A stretch of DNA of 64,000 bases. Origin: DATKNA01 sp963786765 (lineage in GTDB: Bacteria; Actinomycetota; Actinomycetes; Actinomycetales; Kineosporiaceae). The notes under the pieces were generated by a model that saw nothing but the letters and a program-made list of their open reading frames with translations, had not been told where the DNA came from and did no database searches. A program made the translations under genes and the position numbers. How positions within the stretch are numbered: the stretch's first letter is position 1; the number at the start of each line of letters is the position of its first letter. The DNA lies in NCBI GenBank assembly GCA_963786765.1, contig CAWBAJ010000014.1, positions 6,020-70,019 on the forward strand, read 5' to 3'. Below, one piece after another: positions 44,528-53,350 of the stretch.

Positions 44528-45460
44528 ATGGCGCGCATCTACGACGACGTGACGAAGCTCGTGGGCAACACCCCGCTGGTCCGGCTGAACCGCATCACCG
44601 ACGGCGCCGGGGCGACGGTGGTCGCGAAGCTGGAGTTCTACAACCCGGCGAGCAGCGTCAAGGACCGCATCGGCGTCTCGATGATCGACGCCGCGGAGGC
44701 GAGCGGCGAGCTGAAGGCCGGCGGCACGATCGTCGAAGCGACCAGCGGCAACACCGGCATCGCCTTGGCGATGGTCGGTGCCGCCCGCGGGTACCGCGTC
44801 ATCCTCACGATGCCCGAATCCGCGAGCAAGGAGCGGCGTGCGCTGCTGCGCGCCTACGGCGCCGAGCTCGTGCTCACCCCCGCTGCCGAGGGCATGAAGG
44901 GGTGCGTCGCTCGCGCCGAGGAGATCGGGCGGGACGAGGGCGCCGTCCTCGTCCGGCAGTTCGAGAACGCCGCCAACCCCGAGATCCACCGCCGCACCAC
45001 GGCCGAGGAGATCTGGAACGACACCGACGGTCAGATCGACGCGCTCGTCGCCGGCATCGGCACCGGCGGCACGATCACCGGCGTCGGTCAGGTTCTCAAG
45101 CAGCGCAAGCCCGGAGTCAGGATCGTCGCGGTCGAGCCGGCGGCCAGCCCGATCCTCAACGGCGGCTCGCCGGCGCCCCACCCGCTCCAGGGCATCGGTG
45201 CGAACTTCGTGCCGGCGATCCTCGACCGCGGGATCTACGACGAGGTCCTCGACGCGCCGAACGACGAGGCACTGGCCTACGCGCGCCGCGCCGCCAAGGA
45301 GGAGGGACTGCTCGTCGGCATCTCTTCCGGCGCTGCGATCTGGGCCGCTGTCCAGGTGGCGAAGCGGCCGGAGTTCGAGGGCAAGCTCGTCGTCGTCGTC
45401 ATCCCGTCGTACGGCGAGCGCTACCTTTCCACGGTCCTCTTCCAGGACCTGCTCGACTGA
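44528..45460 (+). CDS. cysK: Cysteine synthase A (O-acetylserine sulfhydrylase)
   Basis: 310 residues. LVGNTPLVRLNRI, EFYNPASSVKDRIGVSMID with the PLP Lys, EATSGNTGIALAMVGAARGYRVILTMP, and GIGTGGTITGVGQVLK are all canonical CysK motifs. A TAGGTT box lies eight bases before the ATG, so the transcript has little or no leader. It makes cysteine from O-acetylserine and sulfide, and is directly followed by cysE, so both steps are encoded together. Confidence 0.95.
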   Translation: MARIYDDVTKLVGNTPLVRLNRITDGAGATVVAKLEFYNPASSVKDRIGVSMIDAAEASGELKAGGTIVEATSGNTGIALAMVGAARGYRVILTMPESASKERRALLRAYGAELVLTPAAEGMKGCVARAEEIGRDEGAVLVRQFENAANPEIHRRTTAEEIWNDTDGQIDALVAGIGTGGTITGVGQVLKQRKPGVRIVAVEPAASPILNGGSPAPHPLQGIGANFVPAILDRGIYDEVLDAPNDEALAYARRAAKEEGLLVGISSGAAIWAAVQVAKRPEFEGKLVVVVIPSYGERYLSTVLFQDLLD

Positions 45461-45486
45461 GGTCGCGACGGAGATTGATCCTCGAC

Positions 45487-46089
45487 GTGTTGTTCCGCGG
45501 ACATCCGGCGCGTCCGGGCTGGCGGACGCGGCTGCGTGAGGACGTCGACGCCGCCATCGCCCGGGACCCGGCCGTCCGCAGCCGCAGCGAGGTGGTGCTC
45601 GCCTATTCGGGGATGCACGCCGTCTGGGCTTACCGGTTGCACCACGGGCTCTGGGTGCGTGGTCACCGCCTGACGGCGCGGCTGCTCTCGCAGGCCGCCC
45701 GGGCGGCGACCGGCGTCGAGATCCATCCCGGGGCGGTCATCGGCCGGCGGTTCTTCATCGATCACGGGATGGGTGTCGTGATCGGGGAGACCGCGGAGAT
45801 CGGGGACGACGTCATGATGTACCACGACGTCACTCTCGGGGGCCGCAGCCTGAACCGGACCAAGCGCCACCCCACGCTCGGGGACGGCGTCGTCGTCGGC
45901 GCCGGCGCGCGGGTGCTGGGTCCCGTCGTCGTGGGAGCGAAGGCACAGATCGGTGCGAACGCCGTCGTCGTCCGGGACGTGCCGGCGGGGGCGGTCGTGG
46001 TCGGCGTCCCGGGCCAGGTGCGCGTTCTCCCGCCGGACGCGCAGCCTCCTGATGCCGATCCCGCCGTGGACCCGGCGATCTGGATCTGA
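45487..46089 (+). CDS. cysE: Serine O-acetyltransferase
   Basis: About 200 residues; a GTG is chosen, with CGGAG 13 bases upstream. A TTG 12 bases earlier is possible. RLREDVDAAIARDPAVRSRSEVVLAYSGMHAVWAYRLHHGLW is the helical N-domain. The left-handed beta-helix then has GVEIHPGAVIGRRFFIDHGMGVVIGETAEIGDDVMMYHDVTLGG with the catalytic His and Asp. It supplies O-acetylserine to CysK, encoded 26 bases upstream. The short N-terminal form is typical of Gram-positives. Confidence 0.92.
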   Translation: MLFRGHPARPGWRTRLREDVDAAIARDPAVRSRSEVVLAYSGMHAVWAYRLHHGLWVRGHRLTARLLSQAARAATGVEIHPGAVIGRRFFIDHGMGVVIGETAEIGDDVMMYHDVTLGGRSLNRTKRHPTLGDGVVVGAGARVLGPVVVGAKAQIGANAVVVRDVPAGAVVVGVPGQVRVLPPDAQPPDADPAVDPAIWI

Positions 46090-46118
46090 ACTGCGCGGTG
46101 ACCTGAAGCGAGGCCCTC

Positions 46119-46124
46119 TACCCT
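46119..46124 (+). promoter_or_regulatory. Leaderless -10 box of the DUF6328-like gene
   Basis: TACCCT lies six bases before the GTG at 46131. Confidence 0.5.
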
Positions 46125-46130
46125 GACCCG

Positions 46131-46625
46131 GTGGATGAAGAACCCACGTCGTCGGAGCAGGCGCGGCCGGGGGAGAGCGAGGCCCAGCGGGCCGACCGCA
46201 ACTTCAACGACATCCTGCAGGAGCTGCGCGTCACCCAGACCGGCGTGCAGATCCTCTTCGGCTTCCTCCTGACGATGCCGTTGCAGGCACGCTTCGGCCA
46301 GCTCGACGACTACGAGAAGGCGCTGCTCGTCATCGCCGTCCTGCTGCTCGCCACGGCGACCGCGTGCATCATCGCGCCCGTCGCCTGGCACCGGACGCTG
46401 TTCAGGCACCAGCTCAAGAAGGAGATCGTCGACGCGAGCAACGTGTTCGCGAAGGCGGGCCTTACGGCGCTCGCCCTCGGGATCGTCGCGTCGATGCTGC
46501 TCATGCTCGACCTGGTGCTCCCGCACTGGGCTGCCGTCGGTCTCGGAGCAGTCATCGCCCTGCTCCTCCTGATGCTCTGGGCGGTCCTGCCCCTGCTGCG
46601 GCGGCGGTCGATGCAGCAACTGTGA
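46131..46625 (+). CDS. DUF6328-like four-helix membrane protein
   Basis: 164 residues. RADRNFNDILQELRVTQTGVQILFGFLLTMPLQARF is the marked start of this actinobacterial family, followed by three further hydrophobic helices (ALLVIAVLLLATATACIIAPVAWHR; AGLTALALGIVASMLLMLDLVLP; VGLGAVIALLLLMLWAVLP). Function is unknown. The GTG start is leaderless. Confidence 0.75.
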   Translation: MDEEPTSSEQARPGESEAQRADRNFNDILQELRVTQTGVQILFGFLLTMPLQARFGQLDDYEKALLVIAVLLLATATACIIAPVAWHRTLFRHQLKKEIVDASNVFAKAGLTALALGIVASMLLMLDLVLPHWAAVGLGAVIALLLLMLWAVLPLLRRRSMQQL

Positions 46626-46722
46626 CCGCCGAGCGAAAACGCTTACAGTCCAAAGGCAACGTCAAGGGCCGGACAACCGTCTCCTCTTCACCGAATCACC
46701 GCGTATCGGGAAGGGACCGGAG

Positions 46723-47727
46723 ATGGGCGAGCAGACGGCCGGCCCGGCAAGGCCGGTGGCAACAGGAGCGCGAGCGGGAACGCCCCGACGCCGCCGGCCG
46801 GTCCCTGGACGGCACGATCTGCCGGTGCTGCTGCTCGGCACTGCCGTCGTGGCCGCGCTCACGCTGAGTACCACGGCACTGGGGGACCCGGTGGCGCCCG
46901 TCCGGATCGAGCGGGTGTCGCCGGCCACGCCGCCGTCGGCCACCCCGCCGGCGAACGGTGCCACGGCCGGCACGAGTGCGGCCCGGACCACGTCGCCGCG
47001 GGCCTCGGCGACCCCGACGAGCCCCGCCCTGCCGGTGGTCTCGAGCACGACACGCTCCTCGGCGCCCTGCCCAGCGCCCCCTTCGGTGGTGCGCTCGACC
47101 GCGCCCGGCAAGGGCAGGACCGTCGCGCTGACGTTCGACGACGGCCCCTCGCCCTACACCACGAAGGTGCTGGGGGCCTTGGCGCGCGAGCACGTTCACG
47201 CCACGTTCTTCGTGATCGGCCAGCAAGTGCGGGCCCGTGCCGCGACCCTCGCGCAGGTCGTGCGGGCGGGACACCTGGTGGGGGACCACAGCTGGGACCA
47301 CAGCTACCCGTCCAGCGTCCCCGGCGGATGGTCCCCGGCCTACCTCCGCCGGTCGCTGGTCCGCACCAACACGGCGGTGGAGAAGGCGACGGGCCGCGTG
47401 CCCTGCTGGTTCAGGCCCCCCGGCGGGTTCCTGCCGCGTTCCGTGCTCCCTGCGGCACGAGCGCAGCGGATGGGCGTCGTCCTCTGGTCCGTCGACACCC
47501 GGGACTGGGCCGTCGAGTCGACCTCGCACCCGACGGCCGCCCGGCGCACGGCGATGACGAGGGCCATCGTCCACGCGGCGCTCGCCGGGCTCAGCCAACG
47601 GCATCCGATCGTCCTGCTGCACGACGGCGGGGGCTACCGGGGCGCGACCGTCCAGGCGATCCCCGAGATCATCGCGAAGTACCGCGCAGCCGGGTACCGG
47701 TTCGTGCGCCTCGACGGCCGGCGGTAG
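46723..47727 (+). CDS. Exported polysaccharide deacetylase (NodB domain, CE4)
   Basis: 334 residues with CCGGAG before the ATG. A basic N-terminus, one hydrophobic helix (LPVLLLGTAVVAALTLSTTAL) and a Ser/Thr/Pro linker precede the NodB domain from about residue 125. Motif 1 is ALTFDDGPSP, motif 2 GDHSWDHSYP, motif 3 RPPGGF, motif 4 VDTRDW and motif 5 IVLLHDGGG. Metal-dependent N-deacetylation of peptidoglycan or another wall glycan is expected. Confidence 0.9.
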   Translation: MGEQTAGPARPVATGARAGTPRRRRPVPGRHDLPVLLLGTAVVAALTLSTTALGDPVAPVRIERVSPATPPSATPPANGATAGTSAARTTSPRASATPTSPALPVVSSTTRSSAPCPAPPSVVRSTAPGKGRTVALTFDDGPSPYTTKVLGALAREHVHATFFVIGQQVRARAATLAQVVRAGHLVGDHSWDHSYPSSVPGGWSPAYLRRSLVRTNTAVEKATGRVPCWFRPPGGFLPRSVLPAARAQRMGVVLWSVDTRDWAVESTSHPTAARRTAMTRAIVHAALAGLSQRHPIVLLHDGGGYRGATVQAIPEIIAKYRAAGYRFVRLDGRR

Positions 47728-47821
47728 GAGGGTGTCCCCCGATGCGGTGCAACGTCCAGGCTCGACGCGGCGTCCCTCGGACGTGTCGCAACCGTTCGCA
47801 CTGCCGCTGCCGGAGCGCGCG

Positions 47822-48337
47822 GTGACGGATGTCTTCGTCGAGGACGACTTCGACGCCTTCGTCGCGGCTCGGGGTCAGAGGCTGGTGAGGATGGCGCGCG
47901 GCTTGCTGCGCGATCCCCACCACGCTGAGGACGTCGTGCAGGAGGTGCTGGTCAAGGCGCATCAGCACTGGGCGACGATCTGCAACCGGGAGAGCCCCGA
48001 CGCCTATGTGCACCGGATGCTGGTCAACGCCGCGACCTCGTTCTGGCGTCGGGCGGCGCGGCGGGAGTTCTCGCTGGACTCCGATGCGTGGCCGGTGGTC
48101 TCGGCCCCTGACGAGGCGGCGCGGGTCGACGAGCGCGACAGGCTCCTGGCGGCGTTGCGCCGGTTGCCGCCCAAGCAACGCGCCGTGATCGTGCTGCGGC
48201 ACTACGAAGGACTGCCCGACGAGGAGATAGCAGTGGTGATGGGGACGAGCGTGGTCACCGTGCGCACCAACATCCACCGGGGGCTGGCGCACTTGCGGGC
48301 TCTCCTGGGGGAATCCGAGGGGGTCGCCCATGGGTGA
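47822..48337 (+). CDS. SigE-family ECF sigma factor
   Basis: 171 residues from the GTG giving VTDVFVEDDFDAFVAARGQRLVRMARGLL; a longer form starting at GTG 47732 is possible. LRDPHHAEDVVQEVLVKAHQHW is region 2, and LPPKQRAVIVLRHYEGLPDEEIAVVMGTSVVTVRTNIHRGLAHLR is region 4. Members of the SigE group (SigE-like of Streptomyces/Frankia type) are usually paired with a membrane partner, here encoded next and overlapping by 8 bases. Confidence 0.88.
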   Translation: MTDVFVEDDFDAFVAARGQRLVRMARGLLRDPHHAEDVVQEVLVKAHQHWATICNRESPDAYVHRMLVNAATSFWRRAARREFSLDSDAWPVVSAPDEAARVDERDRLLAALRRLPPKQRAVIVLRHYEGLPDEEIAVVMGTSVVTVRTNIHRGLAHLRALLGESEGVAHG

Positions 48338-49649
48338 GCACGGGCGCATGCCTGCGGACGGCGACCTGAGCGCGCGGATCGAGGCTGCCCTGCACTCCGG
48401 TCTGGACGCCCGGCCCGTCGACGTCGGTCACCTCGCCACCTCCACCCGCATCGGGATCCGCCGGGCGCGGCTGCGCCGCCGCATCGCCGGGACGGGGGCG
48501 CTCGTCGCCGCCGTCGCCGCCCTGGCCGTCGTCGTCGCGACGGGCAACGGAAGCGCGCTCGGCACGCGGACGGTCCAACCCGCGAACTCCGGAGTCACGC
48601 CGACCGCGACCAGCGCCCCCCGGCTGTCCCGGGCCACTGCGGCGGACTTCACCTTCCCGGATTCCATGGGCCTGTCCCCGTCGGACTTCCCGAACCCGCG
48701 GATGCGCCTTCAACCGGTGATCCCACCCGTGGACCCTTATCAGCCGACGGTCTTCGGCCAGACCTGTCCGTTGGACGGCAAGCGCACGGCTCCCGTCCCA
48801 GGTCAACTCGAGAGCAGGCTGTGGGGATGGGACGAGGGGGACACGAGCCTTCCCACCCAGCAGCTCCGGGTACAGATCACAGCGACGCTGTGGAAGGCCG
48901 GCACGGGGCAGAAGCACTTCGACGAGATACTGACGAACACCGGGTTCTGCCACTGGAGGGTCGGTGTCCCGCGAGCCGCGAGCACGGGAAGCCTGCCGGG
49001 GACGTCCTGGGTCGCCACCCGACTGAGCGAGAGCGCCGAAGCCGCGATGCTCGTCGGCGACGTCATCGTGAGCGTCGACGTGGCGGACCCCAACGGCCAC
49101 GCGTCGGCGCTCCAGGTCGCTCGACGGCTGCTCGCGCTCTCGGTCGGGCGGCTCGAGGCGGCGTCGTTGGTGGTGACGTCCTCGAGCACATGCACGCCGG
49201 CGTGCCAGACGGGCCCGACGAAAACGTGCACCGGCGCCTGCGCGGCGTACGCAATGCCCTCGTTCTACGGGGACTGGCGTCAGCATCGCGCGGCGATCCA
49301 CTTCGACCGGAACGGCACCGGGTCTGCCCAGATCGCCCTCGAGGTCGCCAAGGGCGGCCAGGACGAGTCGGACGCGTTCGCGCTCTCGCTGTCACCCGAC
49401 GGGTCCGAGCTGACCCTCCGGGTGACGTCGGTCAGCTGGTGGCTCAACGGTGTGGGGAGCACACGCCTCACCAAGCCTTCGCCTCAGGACACCACGCCCT
49501 CGGCGCCCGGCGACCGCTACCAGGTGCGGTTCACCGCGCCCGGGCTCCTGCGGATAAGCGCGGTGCAGGGCTCGGGAGCTCTCGACGGGCTCGTGCTCTG
49601 CGGAAAGAGCGTGTCCGCCCCGGTCAGGGTCCACGCCTGCGGGGCCTAG
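48330..49649 (+). CDS. Membrane-anchored partner of the SigE-type sigma factor
   Basis: 439 residues. A soluble N-terminus of about 55 residues (LSARIEAALHSGLDARPVDVGHLATSTRIGIRRARLRRR) is followed by one transmembrane helix (IAGTGALVAAVAALAVVVATGNG) and a large exported domain. The exported part has several Cys residues (FGQTCPLDG, TGFCHW, STCTPACQTGPTKTCTGACAAY), likely disulfide-bonded. The topology and the overlap with the sigma gene suggest an anti-sigma or signal-sensing role, but no ZAS motif is seen. Confidence 0.6.
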   Translation: MGEHGRMPADGDLSARIEAALHSGLDARPVDVGHLATSTRIGIRRARLRRRIAGTGALVAAVAALAVVVATGNGSALGTRTVQPANSGVTPTATSAPRLSRATAADFTFPDSMGLSPSDFPNPRMRLQPVIPPVDPYQPTVFGQTCPLDGKRTAPVPGQLESRLWGWDEGDTSLPTQQLRVQITATLWKAGTGQKHFDEILTNTGFCHWRVGVPRAASTGSLPGTSWVATRLSESAEAAMLVGDVIVSVDVADPNGHASALQVARRLLALSVGRLEAASLVVTSSSTCTPACQTGPTKTCTGACAAYAMPSFYGDWRQHRAAIHFDRNGTGSAQIALEVAKGGQDESDAFALSLSPDGSELTLRVTSVSWWLNGVGSTRLTKPSPQDTTPSAPGDRYQVRFTAPGLLRISAVQGSGALDGLVLCGKSVSAPVRVHACGA

Positions 49650-49655
49650 CGGCGG

Positions 49656-49676
49656 GGTTCCCCTAGGAGGGGGACC
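49656..49676. terminator. Short hairpin between convergent genes
   Basis: GGTTCCCC and GGGGGACC flank TAGGA and can form a short imperfect stem. It spans the end of the minus-strand dehydrogenase gene and the gap to the sigma-partner gene. Confidence 0.35.
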
Positions 49677-50532
49677 GGTGCGACAGGTAGGTGGCGGCGA
49701 TGTCCAGGTCGCCGTGACCCTCCGCGACGGCCCGGTCGAGGTGTTCGCGCGCGGCGGCGACCAGGGCGAGGTCGTCCGGCTCCAGGCCCATCGCGGCGAC
49801 GGCGTCCAGCGCCAGCCCCGCGTCCTTCACCGCGCCGGCCACAGTGAACGTCGGGTCGAACGCCCCCTCGAGCATCGCCCCACCCTTGACGCCGACGTAG
49901 GGGGCGTCGAGGCCGCCGCCCTTGACCGCCTCGAGGAACAGTCGTGGGTCGAGCCCGAGCGCCCGCGCGGCGGTGAGTGCCTCGGCGACGCCCTCGGTGA
50001 CGACGACGAGCCAGGAGTTGACGACGAGCTTGAGCGCGCTCGCCTGTCCAGGCTCCTCGCCGACCCAGACGGTGCGGTTCCCGATCGCGTCGAACACGGA
50101 GTCGGCGGCGGCCCGGGCTCGCTCGGGCCCGGCGGCGAGCACGACGAGGGCGCCGGTAGCGGCGGGCTGCTTGGTGCCGAGCACCGGCGCGTCGACGAAC
50201 ACCAGCCCGTGCTCCCGAGCCAGCGCGGCGAGCCGGCGGGCGCCGTCGACCCCCACCGTCGAGGTCTGCAGCCACAGGGCGCCGTCCGCCAGGCCGGGAG
50301 CCGCCTCCTTGACGACGGACTCGACGCTGTCGGCGTCCCAGAGCATGGTGACTACGACGTCGGCGCCCAGCACCGCCTCGGCAGGGTGGTCGGTCACCGT
50401 CGCGACGTCGGCCAGGGGCTCGGCGCGCTCGCGGGAGCGGTTCCACACCCTCAGCTGATGGCCGGCCGCCGCGATGGTGCGCGCCATGCCGGTGCCCATG
50501 GTCCCGGTCCCGAGCAGTGCGACCGTCGTCAT
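49663..50532 (-). CDS. 3-hydroxyisobutyrate-dehydrogenase-family NAD(P)-dependent dehydrogenase
   Basis: 289 residues. VALLGTGTMGTGMARTIAAAGHQLRVWNRSRERAEPL is the Rossmann start. VFVDAPVLGTKQPAATGALVVLAAG matches the substrate loop (usual DAPVSGG altered to DAPVLGT). KLVVNSWLVVVTEGVAEAL gives the catalytic Lys. GFDPRLF/GGGLDAPYVGVKG follow. The substrate within the beta-hydroxyacid dehydrogenase family is not certain. CAGGCT lies six bases before the ATG. Confidence 0.85.
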   Translation of the reverse strand: MTTVALLGTGTMGTGMARTIAAAGHQLRVWNRSRERAEPLADVATVTDHPAEAVLGADVVVTMLWDADSVESVVKEAAPGLADGALWLQTSTVGVDGARRLAALAREHGLVFVDAPVLGTKQPAATGALVVLAAGPERARAAADSVFDAIGNRTVWVGEEPGQASALKLVVNSWLVVVTEGVAEALTAARALGLDPRLFLEAVKGGGLDAPYVGVKGGAMLEGAFDPTFTVAGAVKDAGLALDAVAAMGLEPDDLALVAAAREHLDRAVAEGHGDLDIAATYLSHRSPS

Positions 50533-50582
50533 GGGGTCAGCCTGCAGGAGGGCGCGCGTCGGCGCGCGTCGGTGAGCGTCGG

Positions 50583-50588
50583 TACTGT
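50583..50588 (+). promoter_or_regulatory. Leaderless -10 box of the antiporter gene
   Basis: TACTGT precedes the GTG at 50595 by six bases. Confidence 0.5.
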
Positions 50589-50594
50589 CCGGGC

Positions 50595-52064
50595 GTGGAC
50601 GACATCCTCACCTTCGGGGTGACCATTACCGTCGTCTGCGCGGTGCTGCTGCTCGCGGTGCTGTCGAACCGGGTGAGCGATCGGCTCGGCGTGCCCGCAC
50701 CGGCGTTCTTCCTGGTCGGGGCCGCCGTCGCCTCCGACCTCGTGCCGTCGCTCACGCCGCGCTCCATCGAGTCCGTGCAGCGGATCGTGACGGTCGCACT
50801 CGTCGGGATCCTCTTCAACGGCGGGCTGGAGATGGGGTGGCCGCGGTTCCGCGCGAACGCAAAGGCCATCGCCTGGGTCGGGGTCGTCGGGACGTTCGTC
50901 ACCGCCGGGGCGCTCGCGCTCGCCGCGCACGCCCTGTTCGGGTTCGACTGGCAGTTGGCGCTGCTCATCGGCACGGCCCTGGCGCCGACCGATCCGGCGG
51001 TCGTGTTCTCCGTGCTGGGTCGGCGGGAGATCCGCGGCCGCAGCGGCACGATCCTCGAGGGGGAGTCCGGGGCGAACGACCCAGTGGGCATCGCGCTCAT
51101 GGTCGCGCTGCTCACGGCCGCGTCCGGGGGCGGTGGCGGGGGAGGCGCCGTGCTCACGGTCGTCGAGGAGTTCGCCCTGCAGATGGTCGTCGGCGCCGTG
51201 GTCGGCGTCCTCGGGGGCCGGGGGATGATCTGGGCGCTGCGCCGCCCGCTGCCGAGTGAGGGTCTGTACGTCATCAGGTCGGTCGCGCTCGTGGGGCTGA
51301 TCTACGGCGTTGCGACGGTCGCGCGGGGCTCGGGCTTCCTCGCGGTCTTCCTCGCCGGCATCGTGGTGGCCGACGCGCGGGCGCCGTACAAGCGCGAGGT
51401 CGAGCGCTTCCACACCGGCTTGGCGAGCCTGGGTGAGATCGTCGCGTTCACCGTTCTCGGGCTGACAGTGGACGTGCGCTCCCTCGCGGACCAGGGCGCC
51501 TGGTGGATCGGACTCGTGCTGGCGCTGCTGCTGGCGTTCCTCATCCGGCCCGTGCTGGTCGGCCTGGTGCTGTGGCCCGTGCGGCTAGCGCGCAACGAGC
51601 GGCTGTTCGTTCTCTGGGCGGGGCTCAAGGGGGCGGTACCGGTGCTGCTCGGGACCTACGTCCTGACGTCGGGCGCGGTCGACGCCCTGCGCGCGTACGG
51701 GATCGTGTTCGTCGTCGTGCTGTTCTCGGTCGTGGTGCAGGGCGGGTTCGTGCCGCTCGTCGCCGCCAGGCTGCGCCTGCCCGTGGAGATCCGCGAGCAG
51801 GAACCGTGGGCCCTGGGCATGCGCTTCCGCGACGAGCCGCACGGGCTGCACCGGTTCACCGTGGCGAGCGGGTCGCCGGCCGACGGCTCCCGCATGGACG
51901 CGTTGACGCTCGGCGAGAACGTCTGGATCAGCTTCGTGGGTCGCGAGGGCGCCCTGGTGCAGGTGCGGGGCGAGACGACGCTCCAGGCCGACGACGAGGT
52001 GCTCGTGCTGGCGGATCCGCAGGACGCCGATCTGGTCCGGCGGCTCTTCACACAGCCCGCTTAG
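50595..52064 (+). CDS. CPA1-type cation/proton antiporter with C-terminal RCK_C-like domain
   Basis: 489 residues. About 12 transmembrane helices, with LIGTALAPTDPAVVFSVLG and GESGANDPVGIALMVALLTAASGG the ion-binding Asp regions (ND pattern). A Gly-rich loop (SGGGGGGGAV) joins helices. After the membrane part come about 80 residues (EIREQEPWALGMRFRDEPHGL ... VQVRGETTLQADDEVLVLADPQDADLVRRLF) resembling TrkA-C, as in NhaP2/CvrA potassium/proton antiporters. It is divergent from the dehydrogenase. Confidence 0.88.
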   Translation: MDDILTFGVTITVVCAVLLLAVLSNRVSDRLGVPAPAFFLVGAAVASDLVPSLTPRSIESVQRIVTVALVGILFNGGLEMGWPRFRANAKAIAWVGVVGTFVTAGALALAAHALFGFDWQLALLIGTALAPTDPAVVFSVLGRREIRGRSGTILEGESGANDPVGIALMVALLTAASGGGGGGGAVLTVVEEFALQMVVGAVVGVLGGRGMIWALRRPLPSEGLYVIRSVALVGLIYGVATVARGSGFLAVFLAGIVVADARAPYKREVERFHTGLASLGEIVAFTVLGLTVDVRSLADQGAWWIGLVLALLLAFLIRPVLVGLVLWPVRLARNERLFVLWAGLKGAVPVLLGTYVLTSGAVDALRAYGIVFVVVLFSVVVQGGFVPLVAARLRLPVEIREQEPWALGMRFRDEPHGLHRFTVASGSPADGSRMDALTLGENVWISFVGREGALVQVRGETTLQADDEVLVLADPQDADLVRRLFTQPA

Positions 52065-52086
52065 CGCTACCGGCTGTCCTCGGCCG

Positions 52087-52581
52087 TCAGCCCGCCCGGC
52101 GGGACTTCTCGCGCTTCAGGTCGGCCGGCTCCTGCGGGGCAGGCGCGTGGTCGTCGTCTTCCTGGTCGGTCCCGTAGATGGCGCGCAGCTGCTCCGCGCG
52201 CTCCTGCTCGGCGACCGCGGCCTCGATGCTCTCGAGGCTGAACTCGGGCCGCGGCAGCGGCTCCCACTCCATCGCGACGGCGCCCTCGAGGCACTCGTCG
52301 ACGCTGAGCAGGACGCTGTCCCGGGCGAGCTCGAGTGCCCGCCGGTAGGCCGTCTCGGACATGGACGAGCGCGCCCGGGACAGCTTGCGGCGCAGCTTGG
52401 CACGGGCGTCGCCGTGCACGTCACGCGCGGTGTAGACCTCGGACTCGAGGTCCTTCGTCGACGGCTGCTCTGCCACGTCGGCGTCGGCCACCGCACGCAC
52501 GCGGGCCGGCTGGGAGGCGGGGTGCGCCTCGGCCGGCGCGGCGAAGGTGCCGCCCCACGTGGGCTCTCCTCTGAGGGTCAC
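52087..52581 (-). CDS. Hypothetical helical protein
   Basis: 164 residues from GTG. The central part (AKLRRKLSRARSSMSETAYRRALELARDSVLLSVDECLEGAVAMEWEPL) is helical; both ends are Pro/Ala/charge-rich. No domain is recognised. TAACCT lies seven bases upstream. It is convergent with the antiporter gene with a 22-base gap. Confidence 0.6.
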   Translation of the reverse strand: MTLRGEPTWGGTFAAPAEAHPASQPARVRAVADADVAEQPSTKDLESEVYTARDVHGDARAKLRRKLSRARSSMSETAYRRALELARDSVLLSVDECLEGAVAMEWEPLPRPEFSLESIEAAVAEQERAEQLRAIYGTDQEDDDHAPAPQEPADLKREKSRRAG

Positions 52582-53004
52582 GAGGTCGAGGTTAGCGCCA
52601 GAATCACGGTCGAGTGTCGGTCAGAGAGCAAACGTTCACCCTAAGTCATCAATGACATCGATTTCAGGCGCTCTCGCTCACGCTCTGGTGACCGCCTTGT
52701 GGCGTGCCTCCGCGCCCTTGCGTTGGTCGTGGCGCCGCGGTCGCCGGCCGGCCTCGCCCCCGGACACCCTCTGTCGTGATCGATGCAGACGTTGTGGCGA
52801 TCACCGGCGGGTGGTCGCCACCCGGCCCGCGCAGTCACCGCCGCCATGATCGGACGGCATGATCGCCCGCCATACCGCATGCGCACGGCCACGGCGAGCT
52901 GTGCAGCGGCGACGCGCACCGCGGGGACCTCGTGCGGTATCGCTGGCGATCACCAGGACGACGGCGAGTGCGGCGCGGCCGGTGCAGAATGGGTGCCGCA
53001 CCGA
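52582..53004. other. Non-coding stretch before tRNA-Ser
   Basis: No supportable gene. It holds a hairpin at 52795-52820 (TGGCGATCACC / GGTGGTCGCCA, one mismatch). CAGAAT at 52985-52990 is a possible -10 box for the tRNA. Confidence 0.5.
52589..52594 (-). promoter_or_regulatory. Leaderless -10 box of the hypothetical gene
   Basis: On the minus strand TAACCT lies seven bases before the GTG at 52581. Confidence 0.4.
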
Positions 53005-53097
53005 GGAGGGCTGTCCGAGCGGCCTAAGGAGACGGTCTTGAAAACCGTTGGGGCGGTAGCCACTCCGTCCCCGGGGGTTCGAATCCCTCGCCCTCCG
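53005..53097 (+). tRNA. tRNA-Ser (anticodon TGA)
   Basis: GGAGGGC at the start pairs with GCCCTCC at the end. The anticodon arm ACGGT-CTTGAAA-ACCGT gives TGA. A long variable arm and GGGGGTTCGAATCCCTC T-arm follow, so this is a class II serine tRNA. CCA is not encoded. Its 3' end lies within a duplicated 14-bp segment. Confidence 0.95.
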
Positions 53098-53115
53098 CAC
53101 CTCGCCCTCCGCACC
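53086..53115. repeat. Duplication of the tRNA-Ser 3' end (possible attachment site)
   Basis: CCTCGCCCTCCGCA at 53086-53099 is repeated immediately at 53100-53113, with CC shared after both. The first copy is the end of the tRNA. Duplicated tRNA 3' ends are left by integrase-mediated insertion. Here the copies are adjacent, so it may be an old or empty site. Confidence 0.6.
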
Positions 53116-53213
53116 AGCACCAACGGGGCCCTGACCAGGGAATACAACTCGACAGCGTCTCGTCGCGCCGATGCCCGTGACTGCCCGCGTCTGACCGTGC
53201 AGAACCGCTGGAT

Positions 53214-53252
53214 GGGGCACCCAAGGGGCACGATGGGGCACGCAGGGGGCAC
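53214..53252. repeat. Four GGGGCAC direct repeats at 10-11 bp spacing
   Basis: GGGGCAC begins at 53214, 53225, 53235 and 53246, i.e. one per helical turn. The array lies between the tRNA and the NERD gene. It would present four identical sites on one face of the helix, as for recombination directionality factors. Confidence 0.65.
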
Positions 53253-53350
53253 GCGGGCGAATGGCCTGCGCGGCGGATGCGCGCTACACCTGGCGGGCCT
53301 CCTCGGCCGGTGCGCGCTCAACTGTCGCCGCTCCTGCCGATGATGGGTGT

